Source of the DNA: Isoetes taiwanensis
Lineage: Eukaryota; Streptophyta; Lycopodiopsida; Isoetales; Isoetaceae
Length of the DNA stretch: 64,000 nucleotides
Direction: 5' to 3'
NCBI GenBank assembly: GCA_021234155.1
Contig: JAJEKV010000035.1
Location: 10,540,407-10,604,406 of the forward strand
A program made the position numbers and the translations under genes. The notes under the pieces are model-generated. The model was not told where the DNA came from, did no database searches, and saw only the letters and a list, made by a program, of their open reading frames with translations. Numbering within the stretch: the stretch's first letter is position 1; each line of letters starts with the position of its first letter. Below, in pieces: positions 12,298 to 24,080 of the stretch.

Positions 12298-14248
12298 CAG
12301 AACTGATGGCCGCTGGACCATAGTTTCAAGCACAACGTGGACCATGGCACGACTTTTCACACATCTAGTGCAACAGCAGATCGAACAACGACCCAACTGA
12401 TCGACCATCCAAGAAGGGGGATAAAAGATAAGGGAGTTAATGCTTTGAGAAAGCTTTTGAAAAGAAAAAGTGGAAAAGGAAGTGATGAAGATGCAGGAGA
12501 GCATCGTCCTGCATGTGTTGAGCCTATTAAGGATGGGAAGGAGCCTACTAAGGATGGCACTTCTCTTACGAAAGAAGACATACAAGGAGAAGGAACTGGG
12601 CATGCAAAAATGCAACAGGAAAGAGAAAAGGTACTTCTAAGAAAGCTCAGGAAGCACAAGAAGAGTAATATTGCATGTAAGTAATCGAAACGACCTAGAG
12701 AAGAATCGAAATCTGACGAAGTTAAAACTACTACACAAGATACTTAGAAAGATGGTAGTTTAAAGTAGGGACTTGCCACCATAAGTAATCTAAAAGGTAG
12801 TAATTGGAACACTTTGGAGAAGGGATTATACGAGAAAGGACTCCAAATTTTTGGTAGAAATAGGTATATATTTTAGTTAACTTGTGCTTCTCTATCAATT
12901 GGTAAGTGGCCTTTTGATCAAAATATATGCTTTAGATATTATAAGAATAATTCTTGCTAAGTTTTGGGCAATAATTAAGAAAAATAGTCATGTTTAGAAA
13001 ACTAATTCACTATACTAGAATGAGACCTTTTTGGTTGAATAGTTTTATTATTGCATGTTAAAGTTCTTGAAGTGGCTAATTTTAATTTTCCATAATGATA
13101 AATCTAATACAGTTGTATGATTGCTCGGAATCTGCTAAGAGGACTGAACTGTTGTATAGAAGTTGGAGAATATATGTATGCACATGGGGCTGCTAGCCTC
13201 TATATAGCGATCGACAGGTCAAAATTGCATATTGTATAATGGGGAAGTCGAAGTTTGGAGAATTGGTGAGTGATACATAAGAGTCTGTTAGCAATCGTTT
13301 GCACTGTCTTTTGCACGAGTAGTCTAATAGTACTAGCTGGTGTTTGAGTGTTGCTTTCTACATGTGTAGGAACTAGACATTCAGTCAAGATCTAGGATTT
13401 ACAATGGCCGAAAAAAAGGAAGGGTTCGTACGTTGAAATACACTTGGAAGTCAGCTCAGGCAATCCATTGATCAGGAAGAGAGTGGCAGATAGCAAAGAC
13501 CAGCCTTGCAAGAAATTTACCCCATGCCCGTGCCTGCTTATATATGAAAAAATGCTCCTGTTTACGGAATGGCGCATGTTATGAAAAATATTATGGGTAA
13601 GAACCCAGTTATAGGGAGCATTTTTTATTCGATGGTATTCCAACGCCATTACTTTGGTAAAAGCCAGATTTTGCTTTGATTAATTTTTAGTTTTTAATGT
13701 GCATTTATTGCAACCAGAGCCTAGTCAATAAACATGAATATTTTGGAGAGTATACTGGAGAACTTATATCGCATCGGGAAGCCGATAAACAAGGGAAGAT
13801 TTACAATTAGGAAAATTCCACTTTTTCCTTTAATCTTAATGACCATGTTCGAAAGATTTCATCATTTAGGATACTGTTGCAGAAGATTATACTTCTTATT
13901 TGTGTGCTTGTTGATGCAGTATGTCTTAGATGCATGTCGCAAAGGTGATAAACTCAAATTTCCAAATCATTCTCCAAATCCAAATTGCTATGCAAAGGTA
14001 ATAAATATGTTTATTAGATGCTGAAAAACATTAGGCCATGTGCTTTAATGGCTTGTTTTTATTGGTCAGGTCATTATGGTTGATGGAGACCACAATAGAT
14101 ATATAAAAAATAGAAGCTGGAGAAGAGCTATTCTATGATTATCGTTATGCCTGACCGTGCCCCAGTATGGGCTCGAAAACCAAAAGATATCCAAAGCATG
14201 GTGACGTGGGCAATAGCTCCTGAAGGTCGGGCTCAAAAGACTGCATAA
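12298..14248 (+). pseudogene. CLF: CURLY LEAF-type E(z) histone methyltransferase pseudogene
   Basis: Plant E(z) proteins of Polycomb complex PRC2 trimethylate histone H3 Lys27. Visible pieces are the basic linker (12337-12690), the segment NTLEKGLYEKGLQIFGRNR (ends at 12863, GT donor), then SET-domain exons at 13718-13846 ([19 protein letters not shown]), 13920-13997 ([25 protein letters not shown]) and 14070-14248 (AGEELFYDYRY). The SET exons keep AG/GT borders, so this copy derives from genomic DNA. Damage: an in-frame stop after GKIYN near 13810, loss of several residues after VDGDH near 14090, a 2-base loss after YDYRY, and no CXC exons between 12864 and 13717. The upstream half of the gene was not found. 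Confidence 0.85.
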
Positions 14249-14357
14249 CATTATGGATCAAAAAATATTATAAAGATGGCAATTTCCACAGAATTCTCCA
14301 TAACTAGTCTTGTATATATTGTCAAGTCACATAGTGTGAATTTAATTTAAGCCACTT

Positions 14358-14540
14358 CACCCTCGGGCCATGGAGGGCAACCCTCCGTGCGCAGCACCTT
14401 GTTTATAGTTGATCTGAATTTAGTGTTTGCCTTCCAAATGCTATTTTAATAAAGAAAGAAGAAACAACTACAATATGTACACGCAGAATAAAGCAATGAC
14501 AACATTGAAGTAAAAAGTATACAACAAGATCAAATAAAGA
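14358..14540. other. Possible retroposon remnant
   Basis: CCCTCGGGCCATGGAGGGCAACC is a GC-rich hairpin-like segment, followed by an A/G-rich stretch (AATAAAGAAAGAAG). This resembles the 3' part of the retroposon-like units seen elsewhere in the window, but no target duplication was found. Confidence 0.2.
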
Positions 14541-15250
14541 CAATCTACGTTGCTTTGTAGGTCAATAGGAATTGCATAGTCTATGTTGCAGATGAACAAT
14601 GAGTCTTAAGAGACATGTGGAACTGATATTGCACACATTAAAGGAAGGGAATTTTGGTTCAAAAATATGCAAGCAACTGCTATTCTATGCAAAGGCTGAA
14701 AGAAACTTCTAGCTTTTCGGTGCCTATATTGATAAACAAAAACAAGAAAAGAGCTATGTTTCACTCAAAGCTCTAAATAGTCAAAATCGAAGTTCAATTA
14801 ATTTTTCACCCAAAGCTCTAAACAGTGGAAGCAAAGTTCAATTCAAATGCCATATTATGCTCTAAATGGACCATGTACTACTGGAGAACCATTGGCCATG
14901 TAACATGGATTATGTTTCACCCAAAACTCTGAACTGTGGAAGCAAAGTTCAATGTAAATGCCATATCATGTATTACAATCTATGCTGCTTCGTAGGTTTG
15001 TATTAATTGCATAGTCTATGTTGCGAGCAACTAAACAATACATTTAAGAGTTGTGGAGTGTTATTGCATGCTAATGCACAAAAATGTGGAAACAACTTAT
15101 GTTCTATGCAAAGGCAGAAGAAACTTCTAGCTTTCAATGGCTACGCTGATAAACAAAAAAAAAAACTTATGCCATGTACATGCAATACGTTCCTACTCAA
15201 AGCTCTAAATAGTGGAAACAAAGTTCAATTTGAATGCCATACCATGTATT
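14540..15250. repeat. Diverged tandem duplication, about 430 bp unit
   Basis: The segment around 14550-14640 (GAATTGCATAGTCTATGTTGC) recurs near 15005-15085. Shorter modules with CTCTAAA...GTGGAA...AAAGTTCAAT...AATGCCAT recur near 14770, 14815, 14930 and 15195. No coding function is seen. The block sits directly downstream of the minus-strand cyanovirin-N gene. Confidence 0.65.
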
Positions 15251-15358
15251 ACTAAAGAACCATTCACCTTATTGACTAAGAAGAACTGTACATAAGAAAT
15301 CACACCAATCTCAAGTCCACATAATCTTGGACAAGAATACAGCACTCATGTGCTACAC

Positions 15359-15820
15359 TTAACAGACATTGCAAGAGAGCTGGGCTTGATTGTTGGAGAT
15401 TGACTTGTTGAGGTCATATTGTGCCTTGACTAGTGCACCGCTAATAGTCTTACAGGAAGCAGTGAGAATGCTATTGCCAATGAGCTGAATTCTGGTGCAA
15501 GAAGCGCCGAAGTTGCCATCTTTCATGGAAACAAGCTTTCCATTAAGGTTGGCTATGCACTTGTTAAGATCCACGCTGCTCCTTCCGCTTGATCCAGATC
15601 CTGCCAGACAATTGGCCCTTAAAATGGTGCCCCTTACTACTGGTGTGGTGCAACTGAACGAGAAGCTGCCACAGTCCTGCATCAAAACTTAAGTTCGGTT
15701 AGATAGCTAGCAAGCAGAATGTCAATGTATGAGAATTGCTTTCCTTACCGTTTGAATTCCACTCAGTAGGCTGCAAAGGACGATGATCATCAAGCATGCT
15801 GATAGGCTGCGTGTGGCCAT
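15359..15820 (-). CDS. Secreted cyanovirin-N homology (CVNH) protein
   Basis: The CVNH fold is a two-repeat lectin module that binds mannose-rich glycans; a homolog is known from the fern Ceratopteris richardii. Exon 1 (15749-15820) begins at ATG and encodes a signal peptide with the hydrophobic core ACLMIIVLCSLLSG. A 72-bp GT-AG intron follows (15677-15748). Exon 2 (15359-15676) encodes the rest, ending in TAA, for about 129 residues. The two symmetric halves each show a Cys, a DLN-x-x-I core and a closing motif (SVDLNKCIANLNGKL and QYDLNKSISNNQAQL), with two Cys per half as in the family. A TATAAA lies at 15881-15886, minus strand, about 60 bp upstream of the ATG. The gene looks intact. A role in defence is inference. 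Confidence 0.88.
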
Positions 15821-15880
15821 TTCTGTAGAGCAGAATGCAGAATGCGCTTTGTTGGTGAATTGGTTAGTTTGATCCTTGTA

Positions 15881-15886
15881 TTTATA
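15881..15886 (-). promoter_or_regulatory. TATA box of the CVNH gene
   Basis: On the minus strand the sequence reads GCATATAAATAC, a good plant TATA box at a suitable distance (about 60 bp) upstream of the start codon. Confidence 0.55.
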
Positions 15887-15959
15887 TGCCTTACATGCAC
15901 GTTACCACCTCCACTTGGCAGTGGGCATACATTTGACCCCACTGGTCTCATTTCTCAAG

Positions 15960-17020
15960 AGGGATTTCTTCTTTATTACACGACGAATTTTTTGGTAAAA
16001 CTAAAATAGCCTACATATCATTTCGCCAGACAAACCTAACCCTAAATTCAGAGCTTTCGGAGGGCAGCTATGGCGCCGGCAAGGTAAGCGCCTATCCCAT
16101 CTCTTCTTTTTCGCATGAGATATGGTCCGCCCTAGGCCGAGCGGCGACCCCAGAAGCTACGGGGCGCCGTGGTATTCCGCGAGAAAGGTAGACGCGGCAC
16201 ATCTTAGGATGTGATGGGCGAAGAGCAACTTGGCCAGAATAGCCGATCCAGCACAAAGACAATGTGCTTTGTCGACGTTTTGCTCAACAATTAATTCATC
16301 CCTTCGTTTCTCGTTTAGTGCTTGATTTCTTGCATTGTTGTGTTTTATGCCTGTGCACTATGATGTGATTTTTATATCGGTGAGTGGTAATACTCATTAC
16401 CGTGTGCCGGATAGAAAAACGACTTCTTCTTCCACTGAGTGCCTGTCTAACTTACTTTTTACATTGGAGATCTTTCTCCTGGAATTAGAGGTCTATAAAG
16501 AGTCCCGATGGAGCTTTGTTTCTGTTGTTTCTGCCTGTTTGTATTGCAGATTGAGTAAAGTAAGAGACCCTGTAGTTTTGACAGCAGCAATCTTCTTCTT
16601 TCCAAAAGTAGCTGCTTCTATGTAGTTTTCCTATTATTATTTGAACTTGCTGCACCTCCTGCAGGTGCTGTTTTTTTAACCGATTTTGGTTTTGTATTGG
16701 TATTCGGGATTTTGTTGCCTAATATTCCACTATGGAGAAGTTTTAGCGGGTTCAATTGTAAACGAGTGGTGCAGAAGCTAACTATGTGCACATTCATAAA
16801 TTAGACACTGTTTGGTGTTCTTCGATTCACTTAAGCGTGCCTACCATGTTAACAATGCCACTATTTCACTAGTCCAAGTTCCCATTAAGAACTGCTTAAA
16901 CAGCCTGAATGGAGAAAAAAGAGAGAACGCTGTATTTACAAAATAAACCGGAAGAATGAATTCCCATGATTTAAGTTATAAATTCTTGTAAAAAATGCGA
17001 GAAAAATGGACATAGGGTTG
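15960..17020. other. No gene recognised; possible short first exon near 16070
   Basis: ATGGCGCCGGCAAG followed by GTAAGC at 16070 looks like the first exon and donor site of a plus-strand gene. A GC-rich segment at 16132-16187 is bounded by AG and GT. The conceptual product is too short to identify and no downstream coding exons were found. Confidence 0.2.
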
Positions 17021-17284
17021 CAGTTTTGTTATCTCGCATCGTTAGGTAGCTTCACTTCTAAATCTAAATTGATTTCAGCTCTAAATCGATTTAGATTCCT
17101 TGGTTGCCTTTATGTGCTAGGTGAACATAAATATCTTCTTCCCTATGTTTATGTGTCAGTTTTGTCACGTCGCATTGTTAGGTAGCTCCACGTCTAAATC
17201 TAAATTGATTTCAGCTCTAAATCGATTTAGATTCTTTGGTTGCCTTTATGTGAACATAAATATCTTCTTCCCTATGTTTATGTT
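17021..17284. repeat. Tandem duplication, 136-bp unit
   Basis: Two copies start at 17021 and 17157 (CAGTTTTGT...CGCAT.GTTAGGTAGCT) and end in TATCTTCTTCCCTATGTTTATGT. They differ by a few substitutions and a small indel. Each contains a short inverted repeat (CTAAATCTAAATTGATTT / AAATCGATTTAGATT). Confidence 0.85.
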
Positions 17285-18080
17285 AAACTTAAGGTTATCT
17301 TTTAGGGAAAGTTACCCAAGTGCCCTTGTGAAATGCAGATATTCCCGGAATGCCATGCAAGATCAAAAATGCCCAAAATGCCCTTTGGGCAGGTAACGGG
17401 AACGGGCAGAGACACGATCTATATTATCTCTATTTACTCAAACGAAAATCAAATCGGCCCCTGTTTTTGAATTCCATTTGCCTGTGGATCCTTTTGTTCT
17501 TTATCGGATTATTCCTTGAAGATAATGGCTATGGCTTCTACTAGTACCATCTTTGAATTGGCTGCAAAATCCACATGAGTTAAACTTTTAAATTGTGTAA
17601 TTGGTTGCTAATTAATCAACAATCAGGTTAGAAAATCCGTTTGAAAGTTCTGAATTCTGTTAAATCTGATGCTGGAGAAAATCCTAATTTTACTTTTAAT
17701 TTCGGTGATATGGTTGGGTTTTTGTCTGATCCTAATCTCTGATATAAATTTGGAAATGGAGAATGGGTTGCAACGTGCTGCAGCGGCAGAAACCCACGAA
17801 TTTGAATCGGGTCGTAAAATCCTTTGTTCCCTGTATTTAGAACCGGATCGTGGAGCTACTCTAATAGCGTCTCTGCTCTGCCCATTGCCTGCCCGGCAAG
17901 GGCATTTTCGTAATTTTCCCTATCTTTTGGTTGCCAAATACACAACTACTATTTCAATCCGGACAATTTAAACATGGGTAAATATTTAGTTGATTGACAT
18001 ATTTAAAGCGTGAACGATAAGAGCCTATTCTATTCTATTCTCTTTGCATAAACATGTTAAACCTTTTCATTGCACAGTCA
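17285..18080. other. No gene recognised; short pentamer tail remnant
   Basis: No conserved coding sequence was seen. A short TATTC run (GCCTATTCTATTCTATTCTC) at 18010-18040 resembles the tail of the unit at 53588-53892 and may mark an old insertion. Confidence 0.35.
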
Positions 18081-18158
18081 TTTTTGCAAGAAGAACATGG
18101 CATAGCACTTAAGGTGCACTTTTGCAAGAACAACATGGCATAGCACTTAAGGTGCACT
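18081..18158. repeat. Tandem duplication, 38-bp unit
   Basis: TTTTGCAAGAAGAACATGG...AAGGTGCAC is repeated immediately with one substitution, at a period of 38 bp. Confidence 0.9.
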
Positions 18159-18418
18159 TATAATCTTACGAATGTTCTAGGGCATGCAAGCCTATTTAGA
18201 AGGATCCACTTAGTGATGGCAATCTTGAGATTGAGATTTTAATTTCATTAGATCGTGTAATTGAATAGCATTCTTTTTTGTGGTCTCAAATATGTATGAA
18301 CTTGGATGGCACATCCACAGCGCGGAAAATTCTTTTAGTAATGGAATAGTAAATTACATGGTACCTTGAATCCAAAAGACGAAGCCATTACCATTATCTT
18401 GAGGTTACAAATGCCCCC

Positions 18419-18488
18419 GTGCTGGACTACTTTGTTTAGTGAATGCAAAAGAAGTGCTCGACTACTTTGTCTAGTGAATGCAAAATAA
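18419..18488. repeat. Tandem duplication, 35-bp unit
   Basis: GTGCTGGACTACTTTG...TGCAAAAGAA and GTGCTCGACTACTTTG...TGCAAAATAA follow each other at a 35-bp period. Confidence 0.85.
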
Positions 18489-20450
18489 TTAACATCATAC
18501 GAAGTGTAAATGACAAGCTATGTAATATCTATTTCTAATCCATGTACAAGAAATTGCCGCGAACATTTCTCTATTTTCTTGGTGTAAAGTCCGGTTGTAT
18601 CTATTGGAGTTGCTTCTTATATGCTATCAATTTTGTAAAAAAAAAGGGTTGTAGATGTTGGGGTGTATCACTTTTTTTTCTTTTATCTATTTGGTCCAAA
18701 ACATACACTCAACATTAGGAGGTTTGAGAGGTTCCATGAAGGGTATTAAACCATAAAGAACGAAAGGGTGCTGGGAAAAGGCAAGGACCCGGTATGAACA
18801 TGACCATGAACATGACTACTGCACGAGGCTAGATGAGAATTAGAGCACTAGAAGATCCAGAAGCTCTAGAGCACATGAGGGAGCTGGCTGATTTGATTTT
18901 CCAATTGCTTACATGGTGCCTTTCCATGCCCTAAAAAGTAACACTCTTTTGAGGCCTGTGCTGCGCCTGACAATTGAAAGAAATTAATAATTTTTCACAA
19001 CATAAAAAATGCTTCTTCTGCAGCGCCCAATCAAATCAGTCCACGTCTAAACCGTATATACAGCAGTATACGTACCCGTATACCCATATTGTGGGCGTTT
19101 GAAAATTACTGGCCTGTTACAGCTGCGTAGGTACTATCTGCCCGGACCAGAAAAGAAAACCTCTTCGCAACAAATTCCGTCCTTCATAATCTTCAGAACA
19201 AAGTTTTCTTTTGTCTAAAATCCGTTTCCGAAACTCCTCAATCGCCCACAAATCTCCTTAAATCTCCCATGGTTTTGCCAGACCTCCTAAAAAAGGGGCT
19301 CAATCATTTGTCGAACACTCCAAAATCCTTAAAACTCTTCCAAAACTTCCCATCAATCCATCCCCTTCAAACCCATCCCGAAAATTCATCCATTTAAATA
19401 ATCTGCATTGACCCCACACCCATGCAACCTCCCCTGTCTTCTTGTCTTCCTTTTTTTTAATGCAAATGACGGGGCATTATTGGTCTTGTGAACACCTTTC
19501 AGACCAAGCCCATCCCCTTCTCTCATCCTTTATCCTATCCGCTACTTATTACTCCTTATTACTCTCTCAAGGTAAATCGGACCAAGCAGCTCTGTTTTAG
19601 ATCCGGCCAAAGACCACAGAGCTTCAATCCGTCTTCAAGAGCAGAACCCATTACATTGCCCATTTTCTTTTGTTTTGCAAGTCGATTACGTCCATAGCGG
19701 GTCCTTTGTCCTTCTTTGCTTTCTGTAGTGATGGCCCCAGTCTTTATTTGATAACACCCCAGTACTTTGCTTTCCTCTGCCTGTAGTTTTTCTACTTAGT
19801 TGCTTTTTATTTTTTCTAGGGACCCATCTCTTTTCCTGCCTACAGGGAGAGATTTGCATTGATTCTATGCAGGTTTTGTGCGAATCCAGCCTTTCAGTCG
19901 CCCCAAATCCATCATTCTGATGCGAGTAAGGGGATTTGCCTCCCTCTCTGGGTAAAAGCATGAAAGGGTGTCTATAAATGTAGCCCTTTTTGTACATATA
20001 CATATGTACCGAATGCACATTTTTGGAATAACTGTCATCATGACCCGCTAGTAACTGCCATGATTAATGGCTATCCACCACTCTGAAACCGCACAATTTT
20101 CGGATTTTGAAATTCTTTACCAAATTCTTTCTTGGTTTGCCTCTCGTTCACTATCCCGCCCCTGCCTTCTCTGCTTGAATTCCGATCACAAATTCTTCAT
20201 CTAGCTATGGCCCCAAAATGCCCCCAGATCAGTGCTTGCTCATCACCACAGCCCAAGCAAGAAGCCCGGTCTTAGCCCGGTGGAATCTTACCTCCAAAGA
20301 GTTTACGTTTGGGTTCTGATGTGATCCAAGCCAAAGACCTCCGTGATAAACATGCAGAGGCCCACATACCCAACCTAGAGATGGTTATGAACGAGGTATG
20401 GGGTGAAGCTCAAAAGATAGACGAGGATTCAAGGAAGGAGAATCCGAGCA
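18489..20450. other. No coding sequence recognised
   Basis: The segment 19140-20250 is C/T-rich and resembles plant leader or promoter sequence (TTCCGTCC, CTTCCTTTTTTTT, CTCTCTGGG). It could be the upstream region of the coding blocks that begin near 20458, but no clear TATA box can be assigned. Confidence 0.3.
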
Positions 20451-20573
20451 TGGAAAGATGATTTTTAAATATTATGAATTGGTTTATGGCAAGATACTGG
20501 TTACAAACCATTATATTTCTACCTATTTTGCGAGCATTTGCTCTTCACTTGAAGGGGCCGGCTTGTTGATTGG

Positions 20574-21326
20574 ATGGGCGTGGCTAGGACCGCCAAAGAT
20601 CTTGCCAAAACTTCAAAAATTACGAGGGACCCTACAACAAAAATCCTCAAATATCAAACAGACATCGTATTGCGTGAGAATATTAGAGCCCAGGGTTATT
20701 CTAGATCAGATGTTGACACAATAAAGCGATTACTTAAGCATGGGTGGGAGAAGAAAACTAACCTATTGAATGAAGTAGAAGCACCGGAAGAAAAAGGAGG
20801 GATGCATTGAAGGTCATCGGCGGATTGAGGGTAGAAAGGATATGCTATCCAAAGATCTGCAGCAGATTATAAAGAAAATAGATGAGACAAAATTAGAATT
20901 TGACAAATTGTCTCGGGATCTGCTTTGAAAATCAAGTTAGCTTCGGTGTTGAAGTACAAGTTGGAAGACTTGGTTATGAGTAGACATGAGAAAGAGCAAC
21001 ACTCTTCTAAGCTAGAAATTGGTTTGCGTGAAGCAACTAAAAAGAAATTGAAAGGCATGAAATCTCAATTGAACAAGCAAAGGAAAAACTTAATTGCATT
21101 GAATTGGTTCAACAAAAGGCATTCACAGATTTTGGATTTCATGGGGAGAGCGGACCTACCTATTGTTACCCAGGCCCTACCCCGGGGAGATACTTTTATA
21201 GAGCGCTTCATCACATTCAGTTCATGTACTGTTGTGGCCAAGGCTTTGGCAAAACCGGGTTTGTTGCTTACTAGCTCCATGCGAGATGCTTATTGCCTCT
21301 TACGCTTGTGTTATCCCGGTCCATGA
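20574..21326 (+). pseudogene. Coiled-coil protein fragment, unrecognised
   Basis: Three consecutive plus-strand frames give a charged, helical protein: RAQGYSRSDVDTIKRLLKHG at 20574-20810, LQQIIKKIDETKLEFDKLSR near 20860-20925, and REATKKKLKGMKSQLNKQRK in 20925-21326. Heptad-like Leu/Ile spacing suggests a coiled coil. At least two frame changes are needed to join them, so the copy is decayed. The protein family was not recognised. It lies upstream of lysine-rich, Ulp1-like and FCP1-like blocks on the same strand, and I suspect all belong to one mobile element. Confidence 0.4.
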
Positions 21327-21469
21327 AAGACGTAATTGCATAAAAGGTTGCATCCGGGATGAGGGCATTCGGTTCAACTTGGTTTCCTAGCCGTGAAAGG
21401 TATGCATTGCTCTTAACTAATTTAAACTTATATTTCTCTTAATTCATATTTGTTATTGTAATCTGCATA

Positions 21470-21910
21470 GTTCTACATGTATGGCTTTCAGTGCATTGCT
21501 ATTCCTTGTACATGTATAACTTTTAGTGTACATCTGTAAGCAGAGGTACATAGGCATATATTTGCTTGTTTATTGATGCTTTTATTTTTGAGCTTGGACT
21601 GCAGATGTATCAGTTGTACATGTATCTAATGGAGTCTACATCTGCAAATAGATGTACATGCATTTATTTTTAGAGTGCATCTGTAGATGGATTCATAAGT
21701 ATGTGCATTTTTTACATATATGTGCTTTTTTTGGGCATAGATCTACATTCCCTAAATGGATACCTGATGTACATCTGATGTACATCTGGGTGCATCTGGG
21801 TGCATTGAGGTACATCTATGTACATTGAGGCACATATACATGTACATTTGGCTACAGTTAAATGTAGTTAAGTACATTTGGTATATTTTATGTACATGAA
21901 ATGTACATGT
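21470..21910. repeat. GTACAT-rich tract
   Basis: At least a dozen GTACAT hexamers are scattered here, often as TGTACATCTG or ATGTACATGT, with related ACATCTG and GGTGCATCTG variants. Spacing is irregular, so this is not a simple satellite. Comparable tracts occur at 33715-33795 and 36895-37145. Confidence 0.8.
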
Positions 21911-22004
21911 TGAAGCAGAATGTACCAAATATTTCTCATTGTTTAAGTTCTGTTTTCATGTTCTTTTATGTCTATTGAAATTTAGATCATTTGTTTGTTT
22001 GCAG

Positions 22005-22821
22005 ATGAGGCTGTTCCTATCCCAGAAGCAGCTTTAATGGCTGATGTTCTTGAGCCATCTGCATCGACTCTCTTTACAGATTTTATTGAGCATAAGCAGA
22101 CCTAATCTGTAGACCCGAAACCTTCCAGCTCCAGATCACCAATGACATTTACAGTGCCGGTAATAGAACCATCTGCAACAGTGCCTCCTCGAACATGGCA
22201 AAGTGAAGTTGAGGAAATAGAGAGGATGGCAGTTGAGAAAGCTAAAGCAGTTGCAGGTGCAGATCCTTCACTGACTGCTGCCACAGAAACACTTTCATCA
22301 CCAAATGAAATTAGTAATTGGAGAAGCTCCTAAGAAAGATTCAGCTTCTGTCTCAGCATCATCTGCAGGTGCCAGTTCTGTACCTGTTACAGCTACAATG
22401 GACACAGATCCAGATTTTAACCCAGGAGATACCAGGGAAGAGGAAGTTGAATTGGTAGTTGAGTCCACTCCAAAGAGGAGGCAAAAGAATGCTGGTGATG
22501 TAATTCCAAGAGGCAAAAAACAAGCAAAATCTCCAGCAACAAAAAAATGTCCTCTGAAAAGAAAATCTTCAGGCAAAAAAGTGCCACCACCACCAAGAAA
22601 GAGGTATGTGCAAGATGAACTAATTTTGTTAAACATCTTAGATTTATGATAATTAACCACATTTTTTTTGTACGTAGGACACGATCACAGGCCGTGAAGG
22701 AAGCTGATCCTGCTGAGTCGGGACCGGAAGATGAAGAGGAGCTACAAGCAAATATTGATGTGATAACAAATAAGGTCAAGCGATCCACGAAGATGCTTTG
22801 AAGCGGTGATGAATTTACAAG
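22005..22821 (+). pseudogene. Ser/Thr/Pro- and Lys-rich protein fragment
   Basis: Plus-strand frames encode an acidic, Ser/Thr/Ala-rich stretch (SSAGASSVPVTATMDTDPDF) and then a strongly basic one (TPKRRQKNAGDVIPRGKKQ; CPLKRKSSGKKVPPPPRKR) that resembles nuclear localisation sequences. A GT donor follows PPPPRKR at about 22602. After an AG near 22677 the frame continues with DEEELQANIDVITNKVKRST before a stop. A frame change occurs near 22310 and an in-frame stop near 22110. Such disordered basic regions commonly precede protease domains in plant element proteins. No family assignment is possible. Confidence 0.4.
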
Positions 22822-23124
22822 GTGAGTAATATACAATTGATTACAATAGATATATTCTTTTGCTAATGCTGTTGTTTCCTTATGCAGTTTAGTGAACCGA
22901 TCGAAAAGGTTGGTTCCATTCACTCCTTATAGGACTGTCCTCCTAAGTCTCCGCACCCTCTATCTTTCAAAGTGATGTTGACGAAGTTCTCTTTGGAAGT
23001 CGGACTTGACCTCTAAGATGGTAGATGTCTATGGGAGGTAGGCTAGCATTTCAACATATTTATGTTATTTCATTCCCTAAGTCATTAAGTCTTATGTATT
23101 AATATGTATTCTGAATTTGTGTGT

Positions 23125-23905
23125 GGTACCTTTGTAGCGGTCTTCCATCGATTGGAAACACAAGTTTTTATGGTTCGATAGGACACCTTCCAAAATTTTG
23201 TGAATTCCCTCAAGAACCTGGGGAGGGGCAGATGCACGAAACACAACATAAAGGAAGGGGGTGGATGGCATTTTGATTGCAAGATGCCAATACATATTTG
23301 TTCCAATTCTGCAAGGCCCAAATGTGGCATTGGCAATACTTGTGCTTGCTGGTCCAGTGAAAAGCTCTTTTCCATCTATAGCTAGCCCAAGTATACAGAT
23401 CCTCTCTCCTGTCAAAGGCTATGTACCCGATGCTAAAGTGGTCCAGAAGTAAGTATGAGTTTCTGTTTTGTTTTTTATGATTTGATTATTCTCATATTGC
23501 AATTTCTTATGCTTTGTTTATTCTCACATTGCAATTTTGCAGGTTTCATAAGCTTGTGATCAATAACATGATGCTCGGATCCAACAGCTTAAGCCATGGT
23601 AGGAAGAACTTTGATGCTCCTGTCTTCTGTCCTAAAATGCCAGCAACTAGTACCAGCAACCCTTGCATGTACATTGTGGCTTACATGCACAAATTCATAG
23701 ATGCCATTGTTGATGCACAGCCAAGCTCCATTTTTGTAAGTGGAACATGTTATTTTCCTATTAGTTATTTGTTGGTATAATTCTCTAATACTTGTGCACC
23801 ATGCAGATGACACCCAGTTGGTTCACTGATGCCTATGCCAAGTCACGGAGGGATCATCTAATGGAGGCATTAATTGTAGAAGTTGTAAATTACAATTTTG
23901 TATGA
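23125..23905 (+). pseudogene. Ulp1-like (C48) cysteine protease remnant
   Basis: Ulp1 proteases cleave SUMO-type linkages, and C48 domains are often carried by plant DNA transposons. Here a frame reads CQYIFVPILQGPNVALAILV, where the family has FVPI...HW.L.I; the His-Trp is replaced by Asn-Val. It continues through QILSPVKGYVPDAKVVQK and, after an intron (about 23450-23542), FHKLVINNM. MPATSTSNPCMYIVAYMHKF has the position of the active-site Cys box. A last exon gives MTPSWFTDAYAKSRRDHLME. A stop after NYNFV is followed by AATAAA-like sequence near 23930. The Cys is retained but His is missing, so the enzyme is probably dead. The family call is moderate because motifs are degenerate. Confidence 0.5.
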
Positions 23906-24080
23906 GCCATGCTCCGAGCTTCTTTGTACTCAATAAATAATGAAAAAATGATTTTTTTTTGTCTCACTTACACCTGTGCAAATAACAATTGTGTAATTAT
24001 CAATGTGTTTTCGCAATTGTGTGATCTGAAATGTAATTATAAATTGTGAATAGACTCTCAAGTGTTTTGTTGCTGACAGG

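Noticed and set aside
14540-15250. CRISPR-like array
   Set aside because: Repeat units are long, diverged and unevenly spaced, in a plant nuclear setting; no spacers or cas genes.
15495-15692. Plus-strand frame opposite the CVNH gene
   Set aside because: The minus strand has a complete gene with intron, signal peptide and TATA box; the opposite frame has none.
19686-20018. Minus-strand 110-residue frame
   Set aside because: No domain, no splice context, and sequence looks like C/T-rich leader or promoter DNA on the plus strand.
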